Counted from the stretch's first letter, positions 26,517 to 35,897 are shown. The stretch is DNA of 64,000 bases from Chelativorans multitrophicus (GCF_011317445.1 NZ_JAAAPL010000001.1:1364001-1428000), one strand, 5' to 3'. Made by a program: numbers and translations. Notes: generated by a model from the letters alone, not told the origin.

Positions 26517-27964
26517 ATGTGCCGCTTACCTCCCTTGAGCGGTTCCTCCGCTTGGATGTCGAAGTGAGCCGACAGAAGCGCGCGGAAGACATCAGGATGG
26601 TAATCGTCGTACTGATCGTCCTTATTGGCGAGCAGCGTCTTCACCATCTCGTCGTCCCGGCCCACAAATTCGATCACCAGCGATGTTCCCAGCCCCGCCA
26701 GCCAGCTGATGAAATCCGCGAGCGGAATATTGGCTGAGATGACGATGTGATGGACGAGGGCGAGGCAGAGAGTGAGTTCCGGCCGGCCGCGTTCGGTGAT
26801 GGCCTTTCTCTCTGCGCAGCGCCAGCCCTGGCTTGGTGAAGCATCGGCAAGGTTGACCACAAGGGGCAGGATATTCTTCGCCCGATCCGCGCCCTTCTCG
26901 CGCCGGTAGAGGTGCTCGATGGCCATCCAGTCGCCGTCCATGGCCACGACATAGTCGGAGTGCTCAGCAGCGATGCGCGAGAACGTGCCGGTGTTGCAGC
27001 CCAGGTCCCATGCGAGTCGCCAATGCCGGGTTGCCGCCGACCGGCGCACGAAATCGATCTTCTTATTCAGCTCCGCGTCATCATAGGAGTGCGTGCGGTC
27101 GTAGTCCGCCCAGGTCGTCTTCGTATTGGCGGGCTCCAGCCGGCCAACGAGCCTGGACAGCTTCTCGACATTGCGCTCAATCAACGCTTTGCCGAAGCCT
27201 GCATCGGCAAGAGCGCCGCGCATATTCTGCCCGCCACCGGAATACCGCTTCTGAAGGGCCGCTTGCGCGGCCACATGCAGGAGCACGCCGGGCCTGAGAA
27301 GGTCGCGCGAAGACATCAGTGCCCGCATCTCCTCCGCCGGAATGCCGTCCACACGGCCCCGCAGCCAGGGACGGAAATCCACGCCCTTATAGGCCTGCAG
27401 CATCAAGGGATAGAGAAAAAGCTCGCAAAACTGACGGTAGCCTACCCACGGTTCGCCTTTGTTCAGCGGCTCGAAAGAAGGAATATCGATGAAAACCGGC
27501 CGAACCCCGTTCCACTGGATGTTATAGGCAGAAGAATCCTTGAGGATCATGTCGGCGGAAAGGGCGCCCCGCATCAGTTCCAAATGCAGAAGCGCGGCAT
27601 CCTTCAGCATGCCGAAAGACCATTCATAGGGGTAGGATATGAAGGGCATGCGGGCATGCTCCACCACGCCCGCCCAGCGCCCGAGTTCCAATCCTTCCGC
27701 ACCAGGATCGACAGTCCAGGTATCGACTACATGGCCCTCACGCTTAAACACTTGAAAAAACGGCGCCACTTCAAGCAGGCGCCAGTTGGCCAACGCTTGC
27801 GCGCTCAAATACCGGAATACCCGGCCGTCCCCGTAGAAGACGGCTCCGTTCCGATCGCGGTAAGAGCCGGGCTCACGCTCGATGGCCTGCGGGGTTGTGT
27901 CTACTCCTGACAGGCTTTCAATGGCGACCGTCGCCCCCTTTTGCAGCGGACGCGGTTCGTTCAC
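26495..27964 (-). CDS. SAM-dependent methyltransferase, NoeA-like
   Basis: A 489-residue protein. The N-terminal half ('DRNGAVFYGDGRVFRYLSAQALANW', then 'LKDSSAYNIQWNGVRPVFIDIPSFEPL' near 143-170) is a conserved part of NoeA-like proteins. The C-terminal half is a class I methyltransferase with the SAM motif 'AWDLGCNTGTFSRIAAE' near 312 and 'VVAMDGDW'. NoeA is a rhizobial host-specificity gene product; relatives often sit in loci making surface glycans. Its ATG overlaps the stop of the small membrane-protein gene (ATGA), so they are coupled. The substrate is unknown. A divergent Pho-box-controlled membrane enzyme lies across the promoter region. Confidence 0.75.
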   Translation of the reverse strand: MNEPRPLQKGATVAIESLSGVDTTPQAIEREPGSYRDRNGAVFYGDGRVFRYLSAQALANWRLLEVAPFFQVFKREGHVVDTWTVDPGAEGLELGRWAGVVEHARMPFISYPYEWSFGMLKDAALLHLELMRGALSADMILKDSSAYNIQWNGVRPVFIDIPSFEPLNKGEPWVGYRQFCELFLYPLMLQAYKGVDFRPWLRGRVDGIPAEEMRALMSSRDLLRPGVLLHVAAQAALQKRYSGGGQNMRGALADAGFGKALIERNVEKLSRLVGRLEPANTKTTWADYDRTHSYDDAELNKKIDFVRRSAATRHWRLAWDLGCNTGTFSRIAAEHSDYVVAMDGDWMAIEHLYRREKGADRAKNILPLVVNLADASPSQGWRCAERKAITERGRPELTLCLALVHHIVISANIPLADFISWLAGLGTSLVIEFVGRDDEMVKTLLANKDDQYDDYHPDVFRALLSAHFDIQAEEPLKGGKRHIYFATAK

Positions 27965-28224
27965 CTATCAGCCTGCACGTTTTTGGAGGGATCTTCCTTG
28001 ACTTCGACCGGTTGTGCCTCGCGTCTGATGCCAATCGCCGCCAGAAACTTATGCCAATAAAGCTTTCCAGCGATTGCCAATCCCGCCAGACCGCCAAGCA
28101 GCACCTGAAGAATCATGCTGCCCGTCCCTGCATCCAGATATGCATAGGCACCGGAAGTGGAAATACCGACGAACAACAGCGAGAGTGTGAGCGGAAATAG
28201 AGTGGATGCAATCTTTCGGTGCAT
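27961..28224 (-). CDS. Small membrane protein coupled to the methyltransferase
   Basis: An 87-residue protein with two hydrophobic segments: residues 7-28, possibly a signal peptide cut near AYA, and about 36-55 (SMILQVLLGGLAGLAIAGKLYW). A conserved-looking YLDAGTGSM turn lies between them and a charged tail follows. The D-A-G-T-G-S turn plus glycine-rich helix recurs in tiny proteins found next to NoeA-like methyltransferases and sulfatase-fold enzymes; this statement is from memory. The stop overlaps the methyltransferase start by four bases. Function unknown; it may anchor the methyltransferase at the inner membrane. Confidence 0.7.
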   Translation of the reverse strand: MHRKIASTLFPLTLSLLFVGISTSGAYAYLDAGTGSMILQVLLGGLAGLAIAGKLYWHKFLAAIGIRREAQPVEVKEDPSKNVQADR

Positions 28225-28311
28225 CAGACCTGCCTTTCCTCTTGTTGGTTACACGTCCCAACGGGCTTGGAACGCAAACGGTGCCCAGACGTTCCTTTAT
28301 GTTCAATAAAA

Positions 28312-28329
28312 TTGTCATGTATCTGTCAT
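28312..28329 (+). promoter_or_regulatory. Pho box (PhoB binding site)
   Basis: TTGTCATGTATCTGTCAT: two 7-base direct repeats (T/C)TGTCAT separated by exactly 4 bases, the canonical 11-base periodic PhoB site of rhizobia and enterobacteria. It is oriented toward the sulfatase-fold gene 90 bases downstream, and a -10-like CTAAAT sits at 28346-28351. The divergent small-protein/methyltransferase operon starts 88 bases the other way. Confidence 0.82.
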
Positions 28330-28419
28330 ATACAACGTGAGTCAGCTAAATGCATCTAACTAAAGTACTAAAGTTTCGGTAGCACGGTTCGGGGACCGCC
28401 ATCGCCATGGAGGGTAAGA

Positions 28420-30090
28420 ATGGCCGAGACTGAAGAGCCGAGCGGGCGGGACGCAACTGGGGGTTCTTCTCGCCGTTCCGTCTTTGCGGACGGCTCATAT
28501 CCCCTCCACCCGTTCTTATTCGCGGCAGCTTCCGTTCTGGCCGTTCTGGCGCGAAATCTCGACCACGCCGATCTGGGGGACACGCTTAAGTCGCTTGCCG
28601 GCGTGCTCATTTTCGCACTCGCCGTCTATCTGCTGGTGGCGCTTCTGCGCCGACGCCTTGACCGGCTCACAGCCGTCCTGGCCAGTGTTTGGGTGGCCGG
28701 CCTGCTCTTCTACGCCCAGCTGTTCAGGCCATTGAACGACATCGTCCATGGCAGTTTTTCCATGGCGAAGACGCTGCCCTATGCGCTCGCGATTCTGGCG
28801 GCAGCGACCGTTCTGGCTCTTCTCCTTCGCAAGGCGGCGAGGCTGCTTCACAGCGTCCTTACCGGCATTGCGGTTGTCTTGCTGATCACGCCCATATGGA
28901 AAGTGGCGAATTATGAGTGGCAGCATGGTGCCGCGCGTGACGCCTATGATCTCGACAGGGCCATGGCGGAAATCGCGCCCTATACTGCGCCTGCAAGCAA
29001 CCGGCCTTCCGGAAAAAGGCCGCCCGACATCTACCACTTCATCTTCGACCGCTATGCCTCGGAGCCGATTCTGAAGGAGCATTTCGGCATCGACAACAGC
29101 GACATCGGGCGATTTCTCGAAGAGCGAGGCTTCTACGTGGCACGGGACAGTTACTCGAATTACCAGAAGACAGGCCACTCGATCGCCTCGACTCTCTACA
29201 TGGATTATCTCGACCCCCTCCAGAAGGATTCGCGCGTCAAAGGCAGCAATTGGCACCCCATTTATGAAATGCTGGACCGAAGCCGGGTAAGCGGCTTCCT
29301 GAAATCGCAGCGCTACGAGATCGTCCAATTCGGCAACTGGTGGGTTGGCACCTATGACAACCTGCTTGCTGACGCGAACCGTCCGCACGGTTTCAGCGAA
29401 TTCGAAATGAGCTATCTTCGGACCACCGTCATGCGCCCGCTCTTCCACGTTCTTCCCGAGGCGCCGATCACCCGGCGCATCGACTGGGACAATGGGCAAT
29501 GCCAGCGCGTGCCGCGGCAATTGGAAGAGATCAAGGCCATCGGCGAGCGCGAGAAACCCGTCTATGTCTTCGCGCATTTCCTGACCACCCACGGACCGTT
29601 CGTCTTCACGCCCGATGGCCGGTGCCTCACGATGCTGGAGCAACGCGAGCGGGGCGAAGATCAAGCCTATATCGATGGGATCGGCTATTCGAACAAGATA
29701 ATCGAAGAGACCGTGGAAGCGCTCCAGAGCCCCGACCGCGAGCCGCCGATCATTATCTTCCAGGCCGATGAGGGACCTTTTCCGGAACGGGATTGGCGCG
29801 TCCCTTGGCAGGAGTCCCCCGCCGATGAGCTGCGGGTCAAGGCCGGGATTATCAACGCCTATTTCTTTCCTAATCGGGACTATGGCGCGTTGCGATCCAA
29901 CATCACGCCGGTGAACAGTTACCGCATCGTATTCAACAATTATCTGGGAACCAATTTCCCCCTTCTACCGGACCGCATCTTCTTCTTCCCGAACGATGCG
30001 AACATTTACGACTTTCACGATGTAACCGATAAAATCCACGGGCCCGCGAATGTCGTAGGCGAGATCCATCCGCTTCAACCGGTGAACTGA
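28420..30090 (+). CDS. Membrane-anchored sulfatase-fold hydrolase/transferase
   Basis: A 556-residue protein. Its N-terminus carries four or five membrane helices (about residues 26-160). A periplasmic alkaline-phosphatase-superfamily domain follows, opening 'DIYHFIFDRYASEPILKEHFGID' near residue 199. Candidate nucleophile threonine/serine lies in 'YQKTGHSIASTLYMDYL' near 248. The usual metal motif S-D-H-G appears here as 'FQADEGPFPERDW' (near 447), with Glu in place of His. Family members include LTA synthase, EptA and opgE-type enzymes that move phospholipid head groups, as well as sulfatases. ATG 28420 follows GGAGG. A Pho box upstream suggests induction by phosphate starvation. Exact reaction unknown. 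Confidence 0.75.
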   Translation: MAETEEPSGRDATGGSSRRSVFADGSYPLHPFLFAAASVLAVLARNLDHADLGDTLKSLAGVLIFALAVYLLVALLRRRLDRLTAVLASVWVAGLLFYAQLFRPLNDIVHGSFSMAKTLPYALAILAAATVLALLLRKAARLLHSVLTGIAVVLLITPIWKVANYEWQHGAARDAYDLDRAMAEIAPYTAPASNRPSGKRPPDIYHFIFDRYASEPILKEHFGIDNSDIGRFLEERGFYVARDSYSNYQKTGHSIASTLYMDYLDPLQKDSRVKGSNWHPIYEMLDRSRVSGFLKSQRYEIVQFGNWWVGTYDNLLADANRPHGFSEFEMSYLRTTVMRPLFHVLPEAPITRRIDWDNGQCQRVPRQLEEIKAIGEREKPVYVFAHFLTTHGPFVFTPDGRCLTMLEQRERGEDQAYIDGIGYSNKIIEETVEALQSPDREPPIIIFQADEGPFPERDWRVPWQESPADELRVKAGIINAYFFPNRDYGALRSNITPVNSYRIVFNNYLGTNFPLLPDRIFFFPNDANIYDFHDVTDKIHGPANVVGEIHPLQPVN

Positions 30091-30195
30091 AGGGCTCGCA
30101 AGGTGCCGTCTTGACCGTGCACCAAACTTGCGCCACCCCTCTCGCCAAGCGCGCCAATCCCGCCGCGCCTTACCAGGGTCAGTAGAGAGCACGGC

Positions 30196-31596
30196 ATGAG
30201 CGAATCCTTGTCCAAAGCGGTGGGGCCAGTGCCCGCTCGCGAGCACGGAATTCCCTTCTTAGAGGGCGTAAAGGTTTGGCTCAGGGTGGCGGCCTTAAGC
30301 TTTGGCGGGCCTGCGGGGCAGATTGCAGTGATGCACCGAATCATCGTGGAGGAGAAGCGCTGGATCGGCGAGAGCCGCTTTCTCCATGCTCTAAACTACT
30401 GCATGCTGCTTCCCGGCCCCGAAGCGCAGCAGCTTGCCGTCTATATCGGCTGGCTTATGCATCGCACGGCGGGCGGTCTGGTTGCAGGCACACTCTTCGT
30501 GCTGCCCGGCTTTCTTTCCATCCTGGGGCTCAGCTATATCTATGCCGCGTTCGGCAATGTCGATCTCGTCGAAGGCCTGTTCTTCGGCCTCAAGGCGGCG
30601 GTGCTCGCCGTGGTTCTCCACGCAGTGGTGCGGATTGGCAAGCGGGCGCTCAAGAACCGGGCCATGCTGGCGATTGCCGCAGCGGCGTTCATCGCGATCT
30701 TCTTCTTCGACGTGCCGTTTCCGGTCATTATTCTTTCTGCGGCCCTCATCGGCTATCTGGGCGGCAGGGCCGGGTCTTCCCTGTTCCGGATCGGCGGCGG
30801 GCACGGCAAGACAAGCGCTGTCGTCACAGCCGATCAAGACTCCGTGCTTGGAGAAGAAGTGCCAGCGCATGCCCGGCCAAATGTCGCGTGGTCGCTAAAA
30901 ATATCGATCATCCTGCTCGTGCTCTGGCTGGCGCCCGTCGCGATCATCGTCGGCACTCTGGGGCTGAACAACGTCTTCAGCCAAATAGCCCTCTTCTTCA
31001 GCCAGATGGCCGTGCTGACCTTCGGCGGCGCCTACGCGGTGCTTGCCTATGTGGCACAGCTGGCCGTGGAGCATTACGGCTGGTTGCGGCCCGGCGAGAT
31101 GCTCGACGGTTTAGGCATGGCGGAGACCACTCCCGGTCCGCTGATCATGGTCCTCCAGTTCGTGGGCTTCATGGGCGCCTTTCGCGATCCCGGGCCGCTC
31201 GACCCCATGAGCGCAGCCACCCTGGGCGCAATCCTCACCACCTGGGTAACCTTCGTCCCCTGTTTCCTCTGGATCTTTCTCGGTGCTCCCTTTGTCGAGA
31301 CCTTGCGCGAGAACCGTGCCGTTACGGGCGCCATGTCAGCGATCACCGCAGCCGTCGTCGGCGTCATCCTCAATCTGGCGATCTGGTTTTCACTGCACGT
31401 GCTCTTTGGCACGCTTACGCTGGTGAGGGGTTATGGCATGAGCGTCGAGGTGCCCATCTGGTCAAGCGTCAATTGGCCAGCGGTGGTCCTGACGGCCGCC
31501 TCTCTTCTTGCGATTTTCCTTTTCAGAGCGCCGCTTGCCGCGGTCCTTTTCTCTGCCGCGCTTGCTGGACTGGCGTGGCGGATGCTGCTCTTTTAA
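30196..31596 (+). CDS. chrA: Chromate transporter, two-domain ChrA
   Basis: A 466-residue CHR-family inner-membrane protein with two homologous halves of about six helices each. The N-terminal half shows 'SFGGPAGQIAVMHRIIVEEKRWI' (near residue 35-57) and 'LPGPEAQQLAVYIGWLMHRTAGG'. The second half repeats it as 'TFGGAYAVLAYVAQLAVEHYGWL' and 'ETTPGPLIMVLQFVGFMGAF'. Full-length ChrA expels chromate using the proton gradient; many members have other anion substrates. No chrB regulator is adjacent. It converges with folD, with a 7-base gap. Confidence 0.9.
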   Translation: MSESLSKAVGPVPAREHGIPFLEGVKVWLRVAALSFGGPAGQIAVMHRIIVEEKRWIGESRFLHALNYCMLLPGPEAQQLAVYIGWLMHRTAGGLVAGTLFVLPGFLSILGLSYIYAAFGNVDLVEGLFFGLKAAVLAVVLHAVVRIGKRALKNRAMLAIAAAAFIAIFFFDVPFPVIILSAALIGYLGGRAGSSLFRIGGGHGKTSAVVTADQDSVLGEEVPAHARPNVAWSLKISIILLVLWLAPVAIIVGTLGLNNVFSQIALFFSQMAVLTFGGAYAVLAYVAQLAVEHYGWLRPGEMLDGLGMAETTPGPLIMVLQFVGFMGAFRDPGPLDPMSAATLGAILTTWVTFVPCFLWIFLGAPFVETLRENRAVTGAMSAITAAVVGVILNLAIWFSLHVLFGTLTLVRGYGMSVEVPIWSSVNWPAVVLTAASLLAIFLFRAPLAAVLFSAALAGLAWRMLLF

Positions 31597-31603
31597 GCTC
31601 GCT

Positions 31604-32500
31604 TCAGAATGCAGGCAAATCGCGACCGGAAGCTTTCGAAGCTGCCGCCAACGTATTGGCCATCAGCATGGCGATGGTCATCGGGCCTACACCTCCGGGC
31701 ACCGGCGTGATAGCTCCGGCCACCTTCTCCGCCTCGGCATAGGCCACGTCGCCAACAAGCTTCATCTTGCCCTCGCCTTTTTCGGGCGCGGGAATCCGGC
31801 TTACGCCGACGTCGATAACGGTAGCGCCGGGCTTGATCCAATCGCCCTTCACCATTTCCGGCCGCCCAACCGCCGCAACCAGAATGTCCGCGCCGCGGCA
31901 CGCCGCCGGCAGGTCGGCGGTTCGGCTGTGCGCGATCGTAACCGTGGCGTTGGCGGCGAGCAGCAGATTGGCCATTGGCTTGCCCACGATATTCGAGCGG
32001 CCGATGACGACGGCGGACAGTCCCGAAAGATCCTTGCCGCGCACGCCCTCGATAAGAAGCATCGCACCGGCTGGCGTGCAGGGCACCAGGGCCTTGGTGA
32101 CCGCGCCGGTGCCAAGCATGCCGACATTCAGAATATGGAAGCCGTCGACATCCTTTTCCGGCGCGATCGTGTGGATAATGCGTTCAGAATCGATCTGCTT
32201 GGGAAGCGGAAGCTGGACGAGGATGCCGTGAATTGCCGGATCGCGGTTGAGGGCTTCCACCAGTGAAACAAGCTCCTCTTCGGAGGTGTTCTCCGGCAGC
32301 GAATGCTGTACCGAGTGAAAACCGCACTCGGTTGCCTTCCGCCCCTTGGAGGCCACATAGACCTGGCTTGCAGGATCCTCGCCCACGATCACGACCGCCA
32401 GGCCGGGCGTAACGCCATTTGCCTTGAGGTCCTGAGTTTCGCGTGTCACCTTTTCCAGGATCGTTGCAGCGACGGCCTTTCCATCAATAATCTGCACCAT
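31604..32500 (-). CDS. folD: Bifunctional methylenetetrahydrofolate dehydrogenase/cyclohydrolase
   Basis: A 298-residue enzyme interconverting methylene-, methenyl- and formyl-tetrahydrofolate. Visible: the catalytic Lys/Tyr region '[14 protein letters not shown]' near 50; '[11 protein letters not shown]' near 93; the NADP fold '[19 protein letters not shown]' near 163; and the C-terminal '[15 protein letters not shown]' near 272. I use ATG 32500 ([11 protein letters not shown]), preceded by GGAGGAG; the longer frame from 32527 adds nine non-conserved residues. Confidence 0.95.
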   Translation of the reverse strand: MVQIIDGKAVAATILEKVTRETQDLKANGVTPGLAVVIVGEDPASQVYVASKGRKATECGFHSVQHSLPENTSEEELVSLVEALNRDPAIHGILVQLPLPKQIDSERIIHTIAPEKDVDGFHILNVGMLGTGAVTKALVPCTPAGAMLLIEGVRGKDLSGLSAVVIGRSNIVGKPMANLLLAANATVTIAHSRTADLPAACRGADILVAAVGRPEMVKGDWIKPGATVIDVGVSRIPAPEKGEGKMKLVGDVAYAEAEKVAGAITPVPGGVGPMTIAMLMANTLAAASKASGRDLPAF

Positions 32501-32699
32501 GGATAACTCGCTCCTCCGGCTGCCCATTACTCACATAAGCGGCAAAAGCCCGCGCGTGCAACGGCATGGTCGCCCCGCTTATTGCCGCAGCCGTTAGCGT
32601 TCAACAAGCCTGTGGCGGCGGGAGGGATGCGAGTTTCCATCGAAATGGTTGCATCGCGCGGCCCGACGCGCCATTGCTTGAGCAGCATAGGAGGTGTTG

Positions 32700-33509
32700 A
32701 TGGGCAAGCGAGTCGTTCTCGTCGGTTGCGGCAATATGGGTTATGCCATGATGAAGGGCTGGCTCGCGGCGGGAAAGCTTTCCGCGGCCGATATCAGCGT
32801 CGTTGAACCAAACGACGAGCTGCGTGCCCGTGCCGCCGATTGTGGGGTGAGCGTCGCAGCTCAACCAGATGCGTTGCCCTGGAGGGAGGCGGATCTCGTC
32901 ATCTTTGCCGTGAAGCCGCAGATGGTTCATCAGGTGGTGCCCGATTATCGCTTCTTCGCGCCAGGCGCCACCTTTCTGAGCGTCGCCGCAGGCGCGGGGA
33001 TTTCCCTCTTCGAAGAGCTGTTGGGACATAACGCAGCCGTTGTCCGCTGCATGCCGAATACGCCCGCTGCAATCGGGAAGGGCATGCTGGTGATTGTCTC
33101 GAATGGGAATGTCCGCCCGCAGACAAAGGAATTCGTCAACGAACTCCTGGCCACCAACGGAGCGGTCGCCACAATCGAGGATGAGAGCCTCATGGACACC
33201 GTAACAGCTGTTTCGGGCTCAGGTCCGGCCTATGTCTTCCACTTCATCGAATGCCTCACGGCGGCGGGCGAGCAAGCCGGCCTGCCCTCTCAAACGGCAA
33301 AGCAGCTGGCCATGCAGACGGTCTATGGCGCGGCAGTTCTTGCCAAGGAAAGCGGCGAGGAGCCAGGGATGCTTAGAGAGCAGGTCACAAGCCCCAACGG
33401 AACGACCGCGGCCGCACTGAAGGTTCTGATGGGCGAAGAGCGGCTGCAAAGACTCCTGGGCGAGGCCGTGGAAGCGGCCCGGCAGCGTTCCATAGAGCTT
33501 GGAAAGTAA
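32700..33509 (+). CDS. proC: Pyrroline-5-carboxylate reductase
   Basis: A 269-residue enzyme making the last step of proline synthesis. N-terminal Rossmann motif 'VVLVGCGNMGYAMMKGWL'; 'FAVKPQMVHQVV' near 67; 'RCMPNTPAAIGKGM' near 115; and the P5CR signature 'VSGSGPAYVFHFIECLTAAGEQAGL' near 164. AGGAGG (32689-32694) five bases before ATG 32700 fixes the start; a GTG at 32694 overlaps this site and is rejected. Followed after 20 bases by the nucleoside phosphorylase gene. Confidence 0.95.
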   Translation: MGKRVVLVGCGNMGYAMMKGWLAAGKLSAADISVVEPNDELRARAADCGVSVAAQPDALPWREADLVIFAVKPQMVHQVVPDYRFFAPGATFLSVAAGAGISLFEELLGHNAAVVRCMPNTPAAIGKGMLVIVSNGNVRPQTKEFVNELLATNGAVATIEDESLMDTVTAVSGSGPAYVFHFIECLTAAGEQAGLPSQTAKQLAMQTVYGAAVLAKESGEEPGMLREQVTSPNGTTAAALKVLMGEERLQRLLGEAVEAARQRSIELGK

Positions 33510-33529
33510 TCTCCCGGGGAGAAGAGCCA

Positions 33530-34369
33530 ATGCCAGAAAGCTTGCTCGAACGGCTCAATCGCGCTGATGGCTCGATCGCCGCGCGGGCTGGCCCACCGGT
33601 CGAGGTCGGTATCATCCTGGGCTCCGGTCTTGGGGATCTGGCTCAATCCGTCGACGACGCGGAGGTGATCCCATATACCGAGATCGAAGCCTTTCCGGTT
33701 CCAACCGCCCCCGGGCATAAAGGACAGCTCGTCATTGGCACTCTCCACGGGAGGCGGGTGGCGGTGATGCAAGGCCGGCTTCACCTCTATGAAGGTCGCA
33801 GCCCGCAGGACATCGCGCTTGGTCCTTATCTCCTCAAGCGGCTTGGCAGCGCCAGCCTCATCGTCACAAATGCCGCCAGCGGCCTTCATCCGGCATACCG
33901 GCCAGGGGACGTGATGCTGATTGAGGATCACCTCAATTTCACCGGCCTCAATCCGCTTGTCGGCTCCAACAGCCCCGAGATCGGCCTGCGCTTTCCCGAT
34001 ATGTCGCGGGCCTATGATCCCGCCCTCCTCGATCTTGCAGAGGAAGCTGCAGAGCGAGCGCTCCAGCCAGTCCACAAGGGAATCTATGGAGGCATTCTCG
34101 GCCCTTCCCTGGAGACGCTTGCCGAGCGTCGCTTTTTACGCGCTTCCGGATGTGACGCCGTGGGGATGTCGACTGTTACGGAGGTCATCGCGGCGGTGCA
34201 TGGCGGATTGCGCGTCATCGGCATTTCCGCGATCACCAATACCGCCGCCATCGGAGACCGGCGCACGGACACGATCGAGGAGGCGCTGACCAGCGCGGCC
34301 AACTGCGCAGAGAAGATCGACGCTATTCTGCGGCAGCTCCTTCCACTCCTGCCGCATCATACTCGCTGA
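33530..34369 (+). CDS. punA: Purine nucleoside phosphorylase (trimeric, PNP class II)
   Basis: A 279-residue phosphorylase that splits guanosine/inosine-type nucleosides with phosphate. Visible: the phosphate loop 'GIILGSGLGDLAQSV' near 28; 'FPVPTAPGHKGQLVIG' near 55; 'VMQGRLHLYEG' near 81; 'VTNAASGLHP'; 'GGILGPSLETLAERRFL' near 188; and 'GCDAVGMSTVTEVIAAVHGGLRVIGISAITN' with the conserved Asn. The length and motifs fit the mammalian-like trimeric group, not DeoD. Probably co-transcribed with proC. Confidence 0.92.
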   Translation: MPESLLERLNRADGSIAARAGPPVEVGIILGSGLGDLAQSVDDAEVIPYTEIEAFPVPTAPGHKGQLVIGTLHGRRVAVMQGRLHLYEGRSPQDIALGPYLLKRLGSASLIVTNAASGLHPAYRPGDVMLIEDHLNFTGLNPLVGSNSPEIGLRFPDMSRAYDPALLDLAEEAAERALQPVHKGIYGGILGPSLETLAERRFLRASGCDAVGMSTVTEVIAAVHGGLRVIGISAITNTAAIGDRRTDTIEEALTSAANCAEKIDAILRQLLPLLPHHTR

Positions 34370-34386
34370 GGCAGGAGCTTCCCGAA

Positions 34387-34944
34387 TTACGGGTTGCGCA
34401 GCGCCAACCCGGCAGCGATCCAGCCCACGCCGGCAAAGATCAGATCGACGCCCAGGAAGATACCCAGCACGAAAAGGCTCGTCGCCGGCCAGCCGGCAAC
34501 AATTATGAGACCGACAATCACCGTTATGACGGCCGAAACGAGAATCCAGCCCCAACCGGGCGCATCGCGCATCTGGGCTGCCAGAACGCCGCGCACGATT
34601 CCTGCCGCGATCAACCCAATGCCCAGAACGAGCGTCAGGACCACGGAGGCCAAGAGTGGATTTGAGAAGGCGATAAAGCCAGCCACCACATAAAGGGCGC
34701 CAATCAGTACCCACAGGAAGAAGCGCCCCCAGCTCCTCATCTGGAAACCATGGATGATCTCCGCAATTCCAGAAAGGGTCATCATTACGCCAACCACGAA
34801 CACACTCGCGACCGTGGCGGTCACTACACTGCCGAGTGCAATGACGCCCGCGATCAGGAAGATAACGCCTAGCGCCACTACCCAACCCCAGCGCGTTCTA
34901 AGTTCAGAACGGCCACCCGAAGCCACATCCGCCGTGCCAACCAT
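34387..34944 (-). CDS. HdeD/DUF308 family membrane protein
   Basis: A 185-residue protein with six hydrophobic segments forming two or three DUF308 repeats. It resembles HdeD, which in E. coli is linked to acid resistance at high cell density; the biochemical role is unknown. ATG 34944 (MVGTADVASGG) has AAGGAG seven bases upstream and is preferred over the frame start at 35025. Converges on the phosphorylase gene with a 17-base gap. Confidence 0.85.
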   Translation of the reverse strand: MVGTADVASGGRSELRTRWGWVVALGVIFLIAGVIALGSVVTATVASVFVVGVMMTLSGIAEIIHGFQMRSWGRFFLWVLIGALYVVAGFIAFSNPLLASVVLTLVLGIGLIAAGIVRGVLAAQMRDAPGWGWILVSAVITVIVGLIIVAGWPATSLFVLGIFLGVDLIFAGVGWIAAGLALRNP

Positions 34945-35225
34945 TGCAGTCTCCTTTATCCGACGAACAGCCGGGACCGCCGCGCCGTTTAACGGCCACG
35001 GCGACCTTCGGATCGAAGCTCTCACTTCCCTCCGGCACTGTCAAACAAGGACATGGCAGACAGTTTCCAAAGCCTTGAAAAGGCATGGGGCTTGCTATCA
35101 AAATCGAGCGAAGGCGGCGCCGAGCAACACCACTTGCTAAAAAACATATGCCGCCCCGGATTATCCGCTGGAATGCGGTGTTCTTCCAATCTAAGGCCTC
35201 GCCTCCCGACCTTTGGAGAACACCC

Positions 35226-35792
35226 ATGTTCAAGACGTTGCTGATAGCGGCAGCAATCCTGATCGGCGCCGGCCTCGCTCATGCGCAATCCCTCTCCGAA
35301 CTGCGCGGCCGCTATACTATCGCACCTTCTTCCGAAATCGCATTCTTCGTCGGACAGGTAGGCGGCGGCGGGATCAGGGGCCGGTTTTCACGCTTTTCCG
35401 GCGCCTTCGAGCTTCACCCCGACGATATCGCGCGTTCGAACGTCACCATCACGCTGGAGCCTGCGAGCGTGGCGACCGGTGAATCGCGGGTGGAGAATTT
35501 CCTGCGCTCGAAGGCCGTCTTTGACGCAGCCGCGCATCCGAGCATTACCTTCCGCTCCACCAGTGTCCGCCCCGCTGGCCCCAACAGCGCCATCATCGAA
35601 GGAACGCTTACCGCGCGCGGCGTTACACGCCGGGAGACGTTTCATGCAAGTTTCGCGGGACGCCAGGGGCGCGACATCGCCTTCCGCGTGGTGGGTGAAG
35701 TGTTCCGTTCCCCCTATGGCATGGATGTCGGCACGCCGATCTACTCGAACATCGTGCATTTCGACATGATGCTTCAGGGGCAGCCGATATAG
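35226..35792 (+). CDS. YceI family periplasmic protein
   Basis: A 188-residue lipocalin-like protein with a signal peptide cut after residue 20 (GLAHA). The mature part starts 'YTIAPSSEIAFFVGQVGGGGIRGRF', the usual YceI opening. 'VENFLRSKAVFDAAAHPSITFRSTSV' near 94 and 'TLTARGVTRRETF' near 132 are family signatures. YceI folds bind polyisoprenoid lipids. In E. coli yceI is next to a cytochrome b561 gene; here one lies 1.8 kb downstream. ATG 35226 follows GGAG. Confidence 0.9.
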   Translation: MFKTLLIAAAILIGAGLAHAQSLSELRGRYTIAPSSEIAFFVGQVGGGGIRGRFSRFSGAFELHPDDIARSNVTITLEPASVATGESRVENFLRSKAVFDAAAHPSITFRSTSVRPAGPNSAIIEGTLTARGVTRRETFHASFAGRQGRDIAFRVVGEVFRSPYGMDVGTPIYSNIVHFDMMLQGQPI

Positions 35793-35815
35793 GAAAATTG
35801 CGAATTTTATCGGCA

Positions 35816-35840
35816 AGCGGGGATTAAATTCCCCTTCGCT
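35816..35840. promoter_or_regulatory. Imperfect palindrome between yceI and the COG4315 gene
   Basis: AGCGGGGA and TCCCC-TT-CGCT flank TTAAAT, a symmetric element 24 bases after the yceI stop and 58 before the next start. It may be a weak terminator or an operator; no U-run follows. Confidence 0.35.
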
Positions 35841-35897
35841 ACTGTTCTCTTCCTGCGGACAGTCAACCCGCATCATTCACAAAGGAAGGTTTCAAAC

